From positions 1 through 64,000 of the forward strand of contig NZ_WXEX01000011.1 in assembly GCF_009877435.1 (NCBI RefSeq): a stretch of 64,000 nt of DNA, written 5' to 3'. The notes beneath the pieces were generated by a model, which saw nothing but the letters and a program-made list of their open reading frames with translations, ran no database searches and was not told the origin of the DNA. The position numbers and the translations under genes were made by a program. This document shows, one piece after another, positions 31,879 through 40,212 of the stretch (its first letter is position 1; the number at the start of each line of letters is the position of its first letter). The stretch comes from Heliomicrobium gestii. GTDB lineage: Bacteria > Bacillota > Desulfitobacteriia > Heliobacteriales > Heliobacteriaceae.

Positions 31879-32373
31879 CTACCCTTTATTTGCCCATGCC
31901 AGGGGAGAACGAACCGCAGACAGTTCGTCGTTGGCGACATCACCGGAGATATCGACGTTGCTCGGTGCGAAGACGAAGATGTTGGCGCCCACCTTTTGGC
32001 AGGATCCGTTCAGCGCATAGGTGGTGCCGCTGATGAAGTCGATGACCCGTTGGGCCATCTCCCGATCGGCCTTTTCCAGGTTGAGGATCACCTGACGCCG
32101 GTTTTTCAGGTGGTCGGCAATCGCTCGGGCCTCATCAAAGGTCTTCGGTTCGCAAACCACTACCTTCAACTCCTTCTTTTGCCGTTCCGTCACCAGACTA
32201 ACGACAGGAGCCGCCGGCCGCTCTGCCCGTTCCGCACGCTCGGCGCTGCGCCGGGCAAAGGCCGATTCCCGTTCCTCACTCGTGTGGGTTGCTTCCGCGG
32301 GCTGTTCGTCCAATTCCTCGATCTCATCGCCAAGTCCCATGATGCTGTAAAATTTTTCGACCAGTTTCGCCAT
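31879..32373 (-). CDS. sepF: cell division protein SepF
   Basis: 164 residues from ATG 32373. The N-terminal amphipathic membrane helix (AKLVEKFYSIMGL) is followed by an acidic and Arg-rich linker. The SepF domain lies at about residues 65-150 (VVVCEPKTFDEARAIADHLKN, VILNLEKAD, RVIDFISGTTYALNG). It anchors FtsZ to the membrane and shapes the septum. It lies between yggS and proC with short gaps. Confidence 0.95.
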   Translation of the reverse strand: MAKLVEKFYSIMGLGDEIEELDEQPAEATHTSEERESAFARRSAERAERAERPAAPVVSLVTERQKKELKVVVCEPKTFDEARAIADHLKNRRQVILNLEKADREMAQRVIDFISGTTYALNGSCQKVGANIFVFAPSNVDISGDVANDELSAVRSPLAWANKG

Positions 32374-32392
32374 CGAAAAAAATCCTCCCCTC

Positions 32393-33082
32393 TTACGAGC
32401 GACCGCCGAACAGGCCGGAGCCGATCCGGACGATGGTCGCCCCCTCCTCGACTGCCACTTCAAAGTCATTGGACATTCCCATGGACAAGTGCTCCATGTC
32501 AACCCTCGGCAACCGTAAATCCTCCACCTCGCGGGCGAGCTGATACAAATCGCGGAAAACCGGTCGCGCCTCCTCAGGTTTTTCCGCGTAAGGCGCCATC
32601 GTCATCAGTCCACGGATATGTATGCCCTCCAGGGTCATCACGTCGCGGATAAAGGAAATCGCATCGCGCCTGTCGACGCCATGCTTGGTCTCCTCCCCCG
32701 CCACATTCACCTCAACCAGGCAGTCGATCGGCCGCCCGAACCGGGAAGCCTGATGGTCGATCGCCTGAGCCAGCGACAGCCTGTCCAGCGAGTGGATCAA
32801 TTCCACTTTGTCATAAATGTACTTGACCTTATTGGTCTGCAACGTGCCGATCATATGCCAGCGGACCGGGCCGTGGACCTGGGGATACTTCTCCAACAGT
32901 TCCTGCACCCGGTTTTCCCCCAGCAGGTCGACACCGGCATCCACAACCTGTTGGATCCGTTCCACCGGAACCGTCTTCGTTACCGCCAGCAACCGGATGG
33001 ACTCCGGTCGCCGCCCGGCGCGCAAGGCGGCTTCACGGATTCGTTGGCGCACACGGTCCAAATTTTCTTCCAAATGGCCCAT
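32393..33082 (-). CDS. yggS: YggS-family PLP-binding homeostasis protein
   Basis: 229 residues. Lys36 in LLAVTKTV is the PLP-binding residue. GENRVQELLEKY, WHMIGTLQTNK and LSMGMSNDFE are the family motifs. It has no known catalytic reaction; it balances pyridoxal 5'-phosphate and amino acid pools. It heads the sepF cluster, as ylmE does in Bacillus. Confidence 0.96.
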   Translation of the reverse strand: MGHLEENLDRVRQRIREAALRAGRRPESIRLLAVTKTVPVERIQQVVDAGVDLLGENRVQELLEKYPQVHGPVRWHMIGTLQTNKVKYIYDKVELIHSLDRLSLAQAIDHQASRFGRPIDCLVEVNVAGEETKHGVDRRDAISFIRDVMTLEGIHIRGLMTMAPYAEKPEEARPVFRDLYQLAREVEDLRLPRVDMEHLSMGMSNDFEVAVEEGATIVRIGSGLFGGRS

Positions 33083-33176
33083 GATCGCTCAATCCCTTCA
33101 CCACGCTTCGTATTTCGCCGTTCAGCAAGGAAATCCTGCTACTCTTACCTTCAATCTTTACCTTCTGCCAGGTTTT

Positions 33177-34166
33177 TTATTTAATTTCCTGTCCTTCCCG
33201 GACGAGGGCCGGATTTAGGACAACCAGTTCTCCCTCAGCAACCCCGTCAACGATCAACTGATCGCCGACAGCCACCTTGATCTGAACGGGCCGCCACTCG
33301 GCTCGGTTTTTCACTGCCAGCCAGACGCCTTTTTCTCCGTTTCGGTCGACCAGCGTATCCTTGGACAGGAGGATCCCTTTATGGATCTTGTCCACGATCC
33401 GCAAGGGCAATCGACGGGACTTGAATACGTCCGCCGGCGGGTTGAGCAGTTGAATGACCGCCCAGACGTCATCGGTGCCGCGGACCTGCAGAACCTTCCC
33501 GTAAAAGGTGGGACCTGACGCGCTGAGCGCCAGCGTCAGCCGCCGCGAGGGCACCAAGGCGCCGCCCAGGTCTTTTACATTGTAATGCGTCAGAAAGTGG
33601 GCTTTCTCCACATTGTCGATGACCTTAAACAACCCTTGTCCGGCCTGGGCCAAACCGTCAGGCGGGATCTCCGCCGGACGCTCCGCCAGCGCGGCAAGCT
33701 GTTCCGTGCTTAACTCGTCGAGGGATCGAGGATCGAGCACCTCTTCCAGCCCATCCAACCGGTAGACGATCAAACCGGCCCTGGGCGATGGCAGATCCTG
33801 CTGGGAACCCATCTCCTCGCCGACAGAACTGACGCCCTTTAACCGGACCACCGGCGCGCCGACACGCACCCGGTCGCCGTCTTTCACCAACCGCTGGACA
33901 TGTCCGGCCATCGAGGCATGGACCACCTTCTCATCTCGGATCACCCATCCGGGCAACTCCCGTGTCTCCGCCAGTTGACCGTTTTTGGCCGCCTGCAGAT
34001 CCACAGTGACTTTGACGAGATAGCCGGTGATTTTGTCTTTCATCCACCAGAGACCGGCGCCGAGGACCGCCAGCAACAGCGCGACCGCCGCCAGGCGAAG
34101 GAAAGCCTGCCGTCGCCGCTGTCGCAATGCCTCTTTTCCCACCGGAACCATCGTCAGCCGGGACAT
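33177..34166 (-). CDS. HlyD-like membrane fusion / efflux adaptor protein
   Basis: 329 residues with an N-terminal transmembrane helix (about residues 25-44), a periplasmic-adaptor-like barrel-sandwich segment (VVHASMAGHVQRLVKDGDRVRVG near residue 80) and a C-terminal part with LVVLNPALVREGQEI. This is the layout of HlyD/EmrA-type adaptors, but it lacks the long coiled-coil hairpin. No transporter gene adjoins it, so its partner is unknown. It lies upstream of yggS with a 94-base gap. Its location in a cell-division cluster suggests an envelope role (inference). Confidence 0.7.
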   Translation of the reverse strand: MSRLTMVPVGKEALRQRRRQAFLRLAAVALLLAVLGAGLWWMKDKITGYLVKVTVDLQAAKNGQLAETRELPGWVIRDEKVVHASMAGHVQRLVKDGDRVRVGAPVVRLKGVSSVGEEMGSQQDLPSPRAGLIVYRLDGLEEVLDPRSLDELSTEQLAALAERPAEIPPDGLAQAGQGLFKVIDNVEKAHFLTHYNVKDLGGALVPSRRLTLALSASGPTFYGKVLQVRGTDDVWAVIQLLNPPADVFKSRRLPLRIVDKIHKGILLSKDTLVDRNGEKGVWLAVKNRAEWRPVQIKVAVGDQLIVDGVAEGELVVLNPALVREGQEIK

Positions 34167-34230
34167 GCCGTTTCCCCCTAGCGCCTACAGGATTGATAAT
34201 GATAGAGACCGCGACAGTTCAAATGATTGA

Positions 34231-35520
34231 TCAGTGAGAATCCCGCCGCTTCTCGACCGGACCTTCGTTGGACAAACCGGTGACTTCGAAGACCTTGAAC
34301 AGGAGGCTTAAAAAAATCGCCACCACCGTTGCCAAGGCCATCCCTTTCAGGGCGATGGCGCCCCACTGGATCTGGGCGCCGCTGACACCGATGAGCAGGA
34401 CGACAGAGGTGAGGATCAGGTTGCTTGCCTTGGAGTAATCCACCTTCGACTCGACGAGCATGCGCACGCCCGAAGCGGCGATGACGCCGAAGAGCAGCAG
34501 CGATACGCCGCCCATGACCGCCGAGGGAATCGCCTGGATGGCCGCCGACAGCTTGCCCACAAAGGAAAGGACGATGGCGATGATGGCGGCGATGCCGAGG
34601 ACCCATGTGGAATAAACCTTGGTGATGGCCATGACGCCGATGTTTTCGCCGTAGGTCGTATTCGGCGTCGATCCGAAAAAGCCGGAGAAGATCGTCGACA
34701 AGCCGTTGCCGAGAAGGGAGCGATCCAGGCCGGGATCGCGGGAAAGGTCTTTGCCGACGATGTTGCCGGTCACGATCAAGTGGCCCACATGCTCGGCCAC
34801 TACAACCAGGGCCGCCGGGGCGATGATGGCGATGGCGCTCCAGTCAAAGCGCGGCGCGTAATAGGTCGGCAGCGCCACCCAGGACGCCTCCGCAACCGGC
34901 TGCCAGTTGACCATGCCCATGAAGCCGGCCAAGGCGTAGCCGGCGAGGACGCCGAAGAGGATGGGGATGATCGCCAAGAAACCGCGGAAGACGACAGAGC
35001 CGATCAGGGTCACCGCCAGGGTGAAGAGCGAGACGGTGATCACCTTCGGGTCCATCGGAACGAGCCCTTTCGGGTCAGGGATCAACCCGGCCATCCCGGC
35101 GGCCACAGGCGCCAGTTCCAAACCGATAACGGCAACGATGGCGCCCATGGCCGCCGGCGGGAAGATCACATCGAGCCAGCCGGTTCCCGTCGCTTTGATG
35201 ATCAGCGCCACTACGGTAAAGATGATGCCCACGACGATGAACCCGCCCAGGGCCGCCTCATAGCCGTACTTGGGCAACACCATCATCACCGGCGAAATGA
35301 AGGCAAAGCTAGATCCCAGGTAGGCGGGGATCTTGCCCCGGCAGATCAACAGGTACAGCAAGGTGCCGATGCCGTTGAAGAGGAGGATCGTGGCCGGGTC
35401 GACTTTGAACAGAATGGGAACAAAGACGGTGGAGCCAAACATGGCGAAGAGGTGCTGGAGGCTCAATGGGATCGTTTGCAACAGCGGCAGTCGTTCATCG
35501 ACCTGGATCTCTCGTTTCAT
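34231..35520 (-). CDS. uraA: uracil/xanthine permease (NCS2)
   Basis: 429 residues with 12-14 hydrophobic segments. The family motifs are present: GSSFAFISPVMMV near residue 70, the central VVVAEHVGHLIVTGNIVG with the conserved Glu, and GFFGSTPNTTYGENIG. It imports uracil by proton symport, or possibly xanthine. In Bacillus the homologue pyrP lies in the pyr operon under PyrR; here it has a separate promoter and no PyrR site was seen. Confidence 0.95.
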   Translation of the reverse strand: MKREIQVDERLPLLQTIPLSLQHLFAMFGSTVFVPILFKVDPATILLFNGIGTLLYLLICRGKIPAYLGSSFAFISPVMMVLPKYGYEAALGGFIVVGIIFTVVALIIKATGTGWLDVIFPPAAMGAIVAVIGLELAPVAAGMAGLIPDPKGLVPMDPKVITVSLFTLAVTLIGSVVFRGFLAIIPILFGVLAGYALAGFMGMVNWQPVAEASWVALPTYYAPRFDWSAIAIIAPAALVVVAEHVGHLIVTGNIVGKDLSRDPGLDRSLLGNGLSTIFSGFFGSTPNTTYGENIGVMAITKVYSTWVLGIAAIIAIVLSFVGKLSAAIQAIPSAVMGGVSLLLFGVIAASGVRMLVESKVDYSKASNLILTSVVLLIGVSGAQIQWGAIALKGMALATVVAIFLSLLFKVFEVTGLSNEGPVEKRRDSH

Positions 35521-35605
35521 GATGCGTGTCTCTCCTCGTTCTGCGTCTTGCAGGCATCAGCCTAGGCGTTCCGGCGAAATCCGCCCGCTTTAGCCCTCTT
35601 GTCCC

Positions 35606-35634
35606 ATCATAGCAATATGAGCGACCTTTTTCAA
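35606..35634 (-). promoter_or_regulatory. sigma-A promoter of uraA
   Basis: TTGAAA (35629-35634) and TATGAT (35606-35611) with a 17-base spacer, about 85 bases upstream of the uraA ATG. The leader between them has no PyrR consensus or terminator. Confidence 0.7.
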
Positions 35635-35701
35635 ACCCTTCCACAATCGCCCGCAAAAGAATCTTGCTTTTTTAGCCTCTCCGAAGCGTCGCCGATCCAT
35701 G

Positions 35702-35744
35702 AGCAAACAACGCAAACAGGCTCCCAGCCAACTGCCGGGAGCCA
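35702..35744 (-). terminator. terminator of the pst-phoU unit
   Basis: GGCTCCCGGCAGTTGGCTGGGAGCC (minus strand) is followed by a T-rich stretch, about 45 bases after the phoU stop. Confidence 0.75.
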
Positions 35745-35789
35745 CTGTCCGTTTCCATATGGAACCGCCCTTCTCGATTGCTATTCCAC

Positions 35790-36449
35790 CTATTCGTTCA
35801 GATCTTTTCGTTCACCTGAGACCAGGTAGACGACCGTTTCTGCGATGTTGGTGGCGTGATCGCCGAAGCGCTCCAGATAACGAGCCACAAAAAGGAGATG
35901 GGTCGATTGGGTGATCTTCTGCTGATCCTGGATCATGATCGACAAAAGTTCTTGAAAAACTTCCTTATATAGAGAGTCTACCTGATGATCCAGCTCACTC
36001 ATGCGGATGGCCAGTTCCTGGTCTTCAAAGACATAGGCGTCCAGGCCGTCCTTGACCATGCGCTGGCAGATTTGGGCCATCTTGGGGAAGATGATCAGCG
36101 GTTTGAAATAGGGTTCCTGGGCCAGACGCCGAATTGATTTGGCGATGTCAACGATGTTATCGCTCATCCGTTCCAGGTCGATGGAGATCCGCCAGGCCGC
36201 GCTGATCCGCCGCAGATCCTTGGCCATCGGCTGCTGCATGGCGATCAGTTTCATGCACCGGTCTTCAATCTCCAGCTGCATGCGATCGATCTCATCGTCG
36301 TTGGCGACGACCTGATCGGCCAGGGCGGCATCCTGCCGGGATAACGCCTCGATCCCTTTTTCGATCTGTTCTTCCACCAGAGTGCCCATGCGAAGCAGAT
36401 CCTGCTGCAAATTTTTCAATGACACGTCGAAATCTGAACGCGTCGTCAT
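35790..36449 (-). CDS. phoU: PhoU phosphate signalling regulator
   Basis: 219 residues, all helical, with two PhoU repeats. MQLEIEDRCMKLIAMQQPMAKDLRRI (first) and the C-terminal YLERFGDHATNIAE hold the metal-binding acidic and His residues. It keeps the PhoR-PhoB system off when phosphate is plentiful and modulates Pst. It is the last gene of the pst operon. Confidence 0.97.
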   Translation of the reverse strand: MTTRSDFDVSLKNLQQDLLRMGTLVEEQIEKGIEALSRQDAALADQVVANDDEIDRMQLEIEDRCMKLIAMQQPMAKDLRRISAAWRISIDLERMSDNIVDIAKSIRRLAQEPYFKPLIIFPKMAQICQRMVKDGLDAYVFEDQELAIRMSELDHQVDSLYKEVFQELLSIMIQDQQKITQSTHLLFVARYLERFGDHATNIAETVVYLVSGERKDLNE

Positions 36450-36498
36450 GAGCCATCCGCCCTTTCCCTTATCCCTTTTGATTTATCTGCGGGAAGCC

Positions 36499-37257
36499 TT
36501 AACCGAAACGACCGGTGATATAGTCTTCGGTGCGCTGGTCCTTTGGATTCGTGAAGATGACCTCGGTGTCGTCAAACTCCACAAGATCGCCGACGAGGAA
36601 GAAGGCCGTTTTATCGGAGACGCGCGCCGCCTGCTGCATGTTGTGGGTGACGATGACAATGGTGTAGTGCTGTTTCAGTTCCCGGATCAGTTCTTCGATC
36701 TTCAACGTCGAAATCGGGTCAAGGGCCGATGTGGGTTCGTCCATCAGCAATACTTCCGGCTGGATGGCCAGAGCGCGAGCGATGCAGAGGCGTTGTTGCT
36801 GGCCGCCTGAGAGGCCGAGGGCCGGTTTGTGCAGGCGATCTTTCACTTCATCCCAAAGCGCCGCCTGGCGGAGAGAGGTTTCGACGATTTCGTCCAACTT
36901 GCTCTTGTCTTTGAGGCCGTGCAGTTTCGGCGCATAGGCCACGTTTTCGTAGACCGTCTTGGGGAAGGGGTTGGGCGCCTGGAAGACCATGCCGACGCGC
37001 TTGCGCAAGGCCACCACATCTGTGTCCGGGTGGTAGATATCGGTCTCTTCAAACATCAGCCTGCCTTCCACGCGGCAGGTGGGGATGATGTCATTCATCC
37101 GGTTCAGGCAACGCAGGAACGTCGACTTGCCGCACCCGGAGGGACCGATCAGGGCGGTCACATCCCGCTCGCCGATGGTGATGCCGATGTTTTTCAGCGC
37201 CTGAAAATCGCCGTAATAGAGATTTACGTTTTCAGCGAAAATTTTTGTCTTTGCCAT
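36499..37257 (-). CDS. pstB: phosphate ABC transporter ATP-binding protein
   Basis: 252 residues. Walker A is [19 protein letters not shown], the signature is [15 protein letters not shown] and Walker B is [14 protein letters not shown]. The PstB mark NRMNDIIP follows Walker A. It drives high-affinity phosphate import through PstCA. The ATG follows AGGAGGAAAAC. Confidence 0.98.
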   Translation of the reverse strand: MAKTKIFAENVNLYYGDFQALKNIGITIGERDVTALIGPSGCGKSTFLRCLNRMNDIIPTCRVEGRLMFEETDIYHPDTDVVALRKRVGMVFQAPNPFPKTVYENVAYAPKLHGLKDKSKLDEIVETSLRQAALWDEVKDRLHKPALGLSGGQQQRLCIARALAIQPEVLLMDEPTSALDPISTLKIEELIRELKQHYTIVIVTHNMQQAARVSDKTAFFLVGDLVEFDDTEVIFTNPKDQRTEDYITGRFG

Positions 37258-37266
37258 GTTTTCCTC

Positions 37267-38112
37267 CTACACTCTGCGCATGCGCCGGAAGTACGAACGC
37301 AACAGAATGGCCACCAGATTCAGTCCGAGAACGAGTATCATCAGCACCGTCGCCGTACCATAGGGGATTTTGGGATCGGCGTTGGGCACCTGGGTCGCGA
37401 TCACATACAGGTGGTAGGGCAATGCCATCACCTGATCGAAGACGCTGCTGGGGAGACGGGGCAGGAAAAAGGCGGCGGCCGTCAACAGGATCGGCGCCGT
37501 CTCGCCGGCGGCCCGGGCAACGCCCAGAATGGATCCCGTCAAAATCCCCGGCATGGCGTTGGGCAATACGATGAAGAGGATCGTCTGCAGCTTCGTCGCG
37601 CCCAAGGCCAGGCTGGCCTCGCGGTAGCCGTTGGGCACAGACCGCAGCGCTTCCTCAGAGGTGGTGATGATCACCGGCAGGATCATCAGCGCCAGGGTCA
37701 GCGATCCGGAGAGGATCGAAACGCCGAAGTCCAAAAAGAGGACAAAAAAGCCGAGTCCGAAGAGGCCGAAGACGACAGAGGGAACGCCGGCCAGGTTGAC
37801 GACGGCGAGCCGGATGATGCGGGTCGCCCAGGATTCGCGGGCATACTCGACCAGGTAAACGGCTGTCATCACGCCGATGGGCAAGGCGAAGACGATCGTC
37901 GCCAAGACGAGGTAGAAGGTGCCAACGATGGCGGGAAAGATGCCCCCTTCGGTCATCCCCTTGCGCGGGTTCTCGGTGATGAACTCCCAGTTCAAGGCCG
38001 GCAAGCCTTTGGAAAAGAGATCCCAGAGCACGACGATGAGGATCAGCACGATGAAAGCCGCCATGGCGCGCAAGACATGGAAGGCGATTTTTTCAGCAAC
38101 CTTTGGGGACAT
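37267..38112 (-). CDS. pstA: phosphate ABC transporter permease PstA
   Basis: 281 residues with about six membrane segments. The binding-protein-dependent permease motif YREASLALGATKLQTI is in the cytoplasmic loop. AAGETAPILLTAA is the PstA mark. The ATG overlaps the pstC end region: the ribosome binding site AGGAGGTCGAG is inside the last codons of pstC. Confidence 0.97.
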   Translation of the reverse strand: MSPKVAEKIAFHVLRAMAAFIVLILIVVLWDLFSKGLPALNWEFITENPRKGMTEGGIFPAIVGTFYLVLATIVFALPIGVMTAVYLVEYARESWATRIIRLAVVNLAGVPSVVFGLFGLGFFVLFLDFGVSILSGSLTLALMILPVIITTSEEALRSVPNGYREASLALGATKLQTILFIVLPNAMPGILTGSILGVARAAGETAPILLTAAAFFLPRLPSSVFDQVMALPYHLYVIATQVPNADPKIPYGTATVLMILVLGLNLVAILLRSYFRRMRRV

Positions 38113-38113
38113 G

Positions 38114-39076
38114 TTACTCGACCTCCTTCATGCGCCGGCTGACGATGTCGGCGACGAGGTTGATCACAAAAGTCATCAAAAAGAGCACAGCGCCGACGAC
38201 GAAGAGGGCGTAGTAATGGTCGCTGCCGCGAGCCACTTCACCCATTTCGGCGGCGATGGTGGCGGTCATCGTTCGCACGGGCACGAGGAAGGAGTCGGGG
38301 ATGATGCCGGCGTTGCCGGTGACCATCAATACGGTCATCGTCTCACCGATGGCGCGGCCGATGCCGAGCATCGTCGCAGCGGTGATTCCAGACAGGGCGG
38401 CCGGAACGATCACCGTCCGGATCGCCTGCCAGCGGGTGGCGCCCAGGCTGAGCGACGCTTCCATATAGCGGCGAGGAACCGTCGAGATGGCATCCTCCGA
38501 GATGGAGGTGATCGTGGGCAATGCCATCAGGGCCAGGGTGATGGCGCCGGTCAGGGCCGTCAGACCGGTCGGCAGGTGAAACAGGTTTTTGATCAGCGGC
38601 GCCAGGACTGCCATACCGAAGAATCCGACCACAACCGACGGTATGCCGGCGAGAACCTCAATGGCCGGCTTCAGGATTTCCCGCACGGTGGGGCTGGCCA
38701 CCATGGACAGGTAGATGGCGGCGCCGACACCCAAAGGCACACTGATCACAATGGCGCCGAAGGTGACGATGATGGAGCCGGCGATCAGCGGCACCAGGCC
38801 GAATACGGGCGGGTTGGAGATGGGATACCAGTTTTTTGATGCCAATGTTTTTGAAGCTGTCGTATCCATCAACAGCGGTATGGCTTCTTTAAATAGAAAG
38901 AGGAAAATCAGGATGACGGTGACGACGCCGATGAAGGCGCTGATAAACAGAAGACCCTCAGATATCTTTTCAGTGAAGTCCCAGATTCGTCTCTTTTTCG
39001 AACCGCTTTTGCTCAGTGATTCTTTGTGCACAACAATGTCATTGGTGATGGCTGAGTTGTCGCCGTTTGGACTCAT
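38114..39076 (-). CDS. pstC: phosphate ABC transporter permease PstC
   Basis: 320 residues from ATG 39076 after GGGGGGCGCGGC. About six membrane helices follow a 35-residue basic N-terminus. The conserved permease loop is YMEASLSLGATRWQAIRTV, and GRAIGETMTVLMVTGN is the PstC mark. It pairs with PstA to form the channel. A hairpin lies between pstS and this gene. Confidence 0.97.
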   Translation of the reverse strand: MSPNGDNSAITNDIVVHKESLSKSGSKKRRIWDFTEKISEGLLFISAFIGVVTVILIFLFLFKEAIPLLMDTTASKTLASKNWYPISNPPVFGLVPLIAGSIIVTFGAIVISVPLGVGAAIYLSMVASPTVREILKPAIEVLAGIPSVVVGFFGMAVLAPLIKNLFHLPTGLTALTGAITLALMALPTITSISEDAISTVPRRYMEASLSLGATRWQAIRTVIVPAALSGITAATMLGIGRAIGETMTVLMVTGNAGIIPDSFLVPVRTMTATIAAEMGEVARGSDHYYALFVVGAVLFLMTFVINLVADIVSRRMKEVE

Positions 39077-39115
39077 GCCGCGCCCCCCCTTGATCCGGGT
39101 GCTGTCATCGCAGGA

Positions 39116-39148
39116 AAATGGGCAGAGCACTTCACACTCTGCCCATTC
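39116..39148 (-). terminator. intercistronic hairpin between pstS and pstC
   Basis: ATGGGCAGAG pairs perfectly with CTCTGCCCAT around a 9-base loop, with no long T-run. It may act as a partial terminator or mRNA stabiliser that makes PstS more abundant than the other subunits, a common design for binding-protein genes. Confidence 0.6.
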
Positions 39149-39197
39149 GACTCTTTCGATTGTACTCCAGTCTCCCTTGACAAAACCTGAACCCCTT

Positions 39198-40094
39198 TTA
39201 GTTTATGGACACAAAGTCCATCTTCTTGACGATGGCTTGCCCTTCGCTGCTCAGGATGAAGTCGACGAAAGCCTTGGCTACGCCTTGCGGTTCACCGGCG
39301 GCATAGACAAAGAGCGGGCGGGAAACAGGGTAGCTCTTATCTTTGACAGAGGATTCAGAGGGCATCACAGCAGCGGAACCGGCGTCTTTCTTCACACCAA
39401 GGGTTTTGATGGTGTCTTTCAGGTAACCGAGTCCGACATAACCGATGGCGCCTTTGTTGCCTTCCACTTCTTTGACGATGGCGGCGTTGGAGTTTTGCAG
39501 CAGGGCGTCGCTGCGGTATTCCTTGTTCTTCATGACATGCTCTTTGACAAAGACATGGGTGCCGGAAGAGGTTTCACGGGCATACACAACGATCTTTTCG
39601 TCATTGCCGCCGAGCTCTTTCCAGTTGCTCACCTTGCCGGTGTAGATGTCAGAAAGCTGTTCCATGGTCAGTTCTTTGACAGGGTTATCTTTGTTGACGA
39701 TAAAGCCGATGCCGTCATTGGCGATGACGATTTCTTTAACGTCCTTTTGCGTTTTTCCTTTGATCTCGGCTTTCTCTTCCGCTGTCATATTGCGGGAGGA
39801 GTTGCACAGATCGGTGGTGCCGTTCACCAGGGCTTTAATGCCGGTGCCGGAACCGCCACCGGTGACAGCGACGCTGGCGTCTTTGTTTTTCTTCATGAAT
39901 TCTTCCGCCATGGCTTGGCTCAGGTTGACGATGGTGTCCGAGCCTTTCACCTGGATGGAGCCTTTGATGCCCATGTCGGCGGCGGGCTTGGCAGCGTCCT
40001 GTTTGCTTCCGCCGCAACCGGCAACCACAGTGCCCAGCAGACCGACAACGGCGGCCAGGGCCACAACCTTGGAGAACTTCTTCAGCGAGTTCAT
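39198..40094 (-). CDS. pstS: phosphate-binding lipoprotein PstS
   Basis: 298 residues. The lipoprotein signal ends in VVAGCGGSK (lipid-anchored Cys at about residue 27). The phosphate-binding parts are visible: GSDTIVNLSQAMAEEF, GGGSGTGIKALVNGTTDLCNSS and ARETSSGTHVFVKEHVM. It captures phosphate outside the membrane for PstCAB. The ATG follows GAGGAGGTATCATTACTTC. Confidence 0.98.
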   Translation of the reverse strand: MNSLKKFSKVVALAAVVGLLGTVVAGCGGSKQDAAKPAADMGIKGSIQVKGSDTIVNLSQAMAEEFMKKNKDASVAVTGGGSGTGIKALVNGTTDLCNSSRNMTAEEKAEIKGKTQKDVKEIVIANDGIGFIVNKDNPVKELTMEQLSDIYTGKVSNWKELGGNDEKIVVYARETSSGTHVFVKEHVMKNKEYRSDALLQNSNAAIVKEVEGNKGAIGYVGLGYLKDTIKTLGVKKDAGSAAVMPSESSVKDKSYPVSRPLFVYAAGEPQGVAKAFVDFILSSEGQAIVKKMDFVSIN

Positions 40095-40158
40095 GAAGTA
40101 ATGATACCTCCTCGATTTTTTGCGTCATGCCAACGCATGTCCGCAGTTCACAAAAGAA

Positions 40159-40212
40159 ACTATACATTTTGTTTGTTAGCCCCGAATTACGGCGCGATTA
40201 AGATTCTGTTAA
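40159..40212 (-). promoter_or_regulatory. Pho box and promoter of the pst operon
   Basis: Four direct repeats with 11-base periodicity lie upstream of pstS on the minus strand: TTAACAGAATC, TTAATCGCGCC, GTAATTCGGGG and CTAACAAACAA (40212 down to 40169). A -10 TATAGT follows at 40159-40164. This matches the PhoP/PhoB box of Firmicutes (TTAACA-type repeats). The first repeat overlaps the stop codon of the c-di-GMP gene at 40209-40211. Confidence 0.75.

Noticed and set aside
35521-35605. second PyrR attenuator before uraA
   Set aside because: The leader lacks the GUCC/GUGAGG core and a terminator before the gene.
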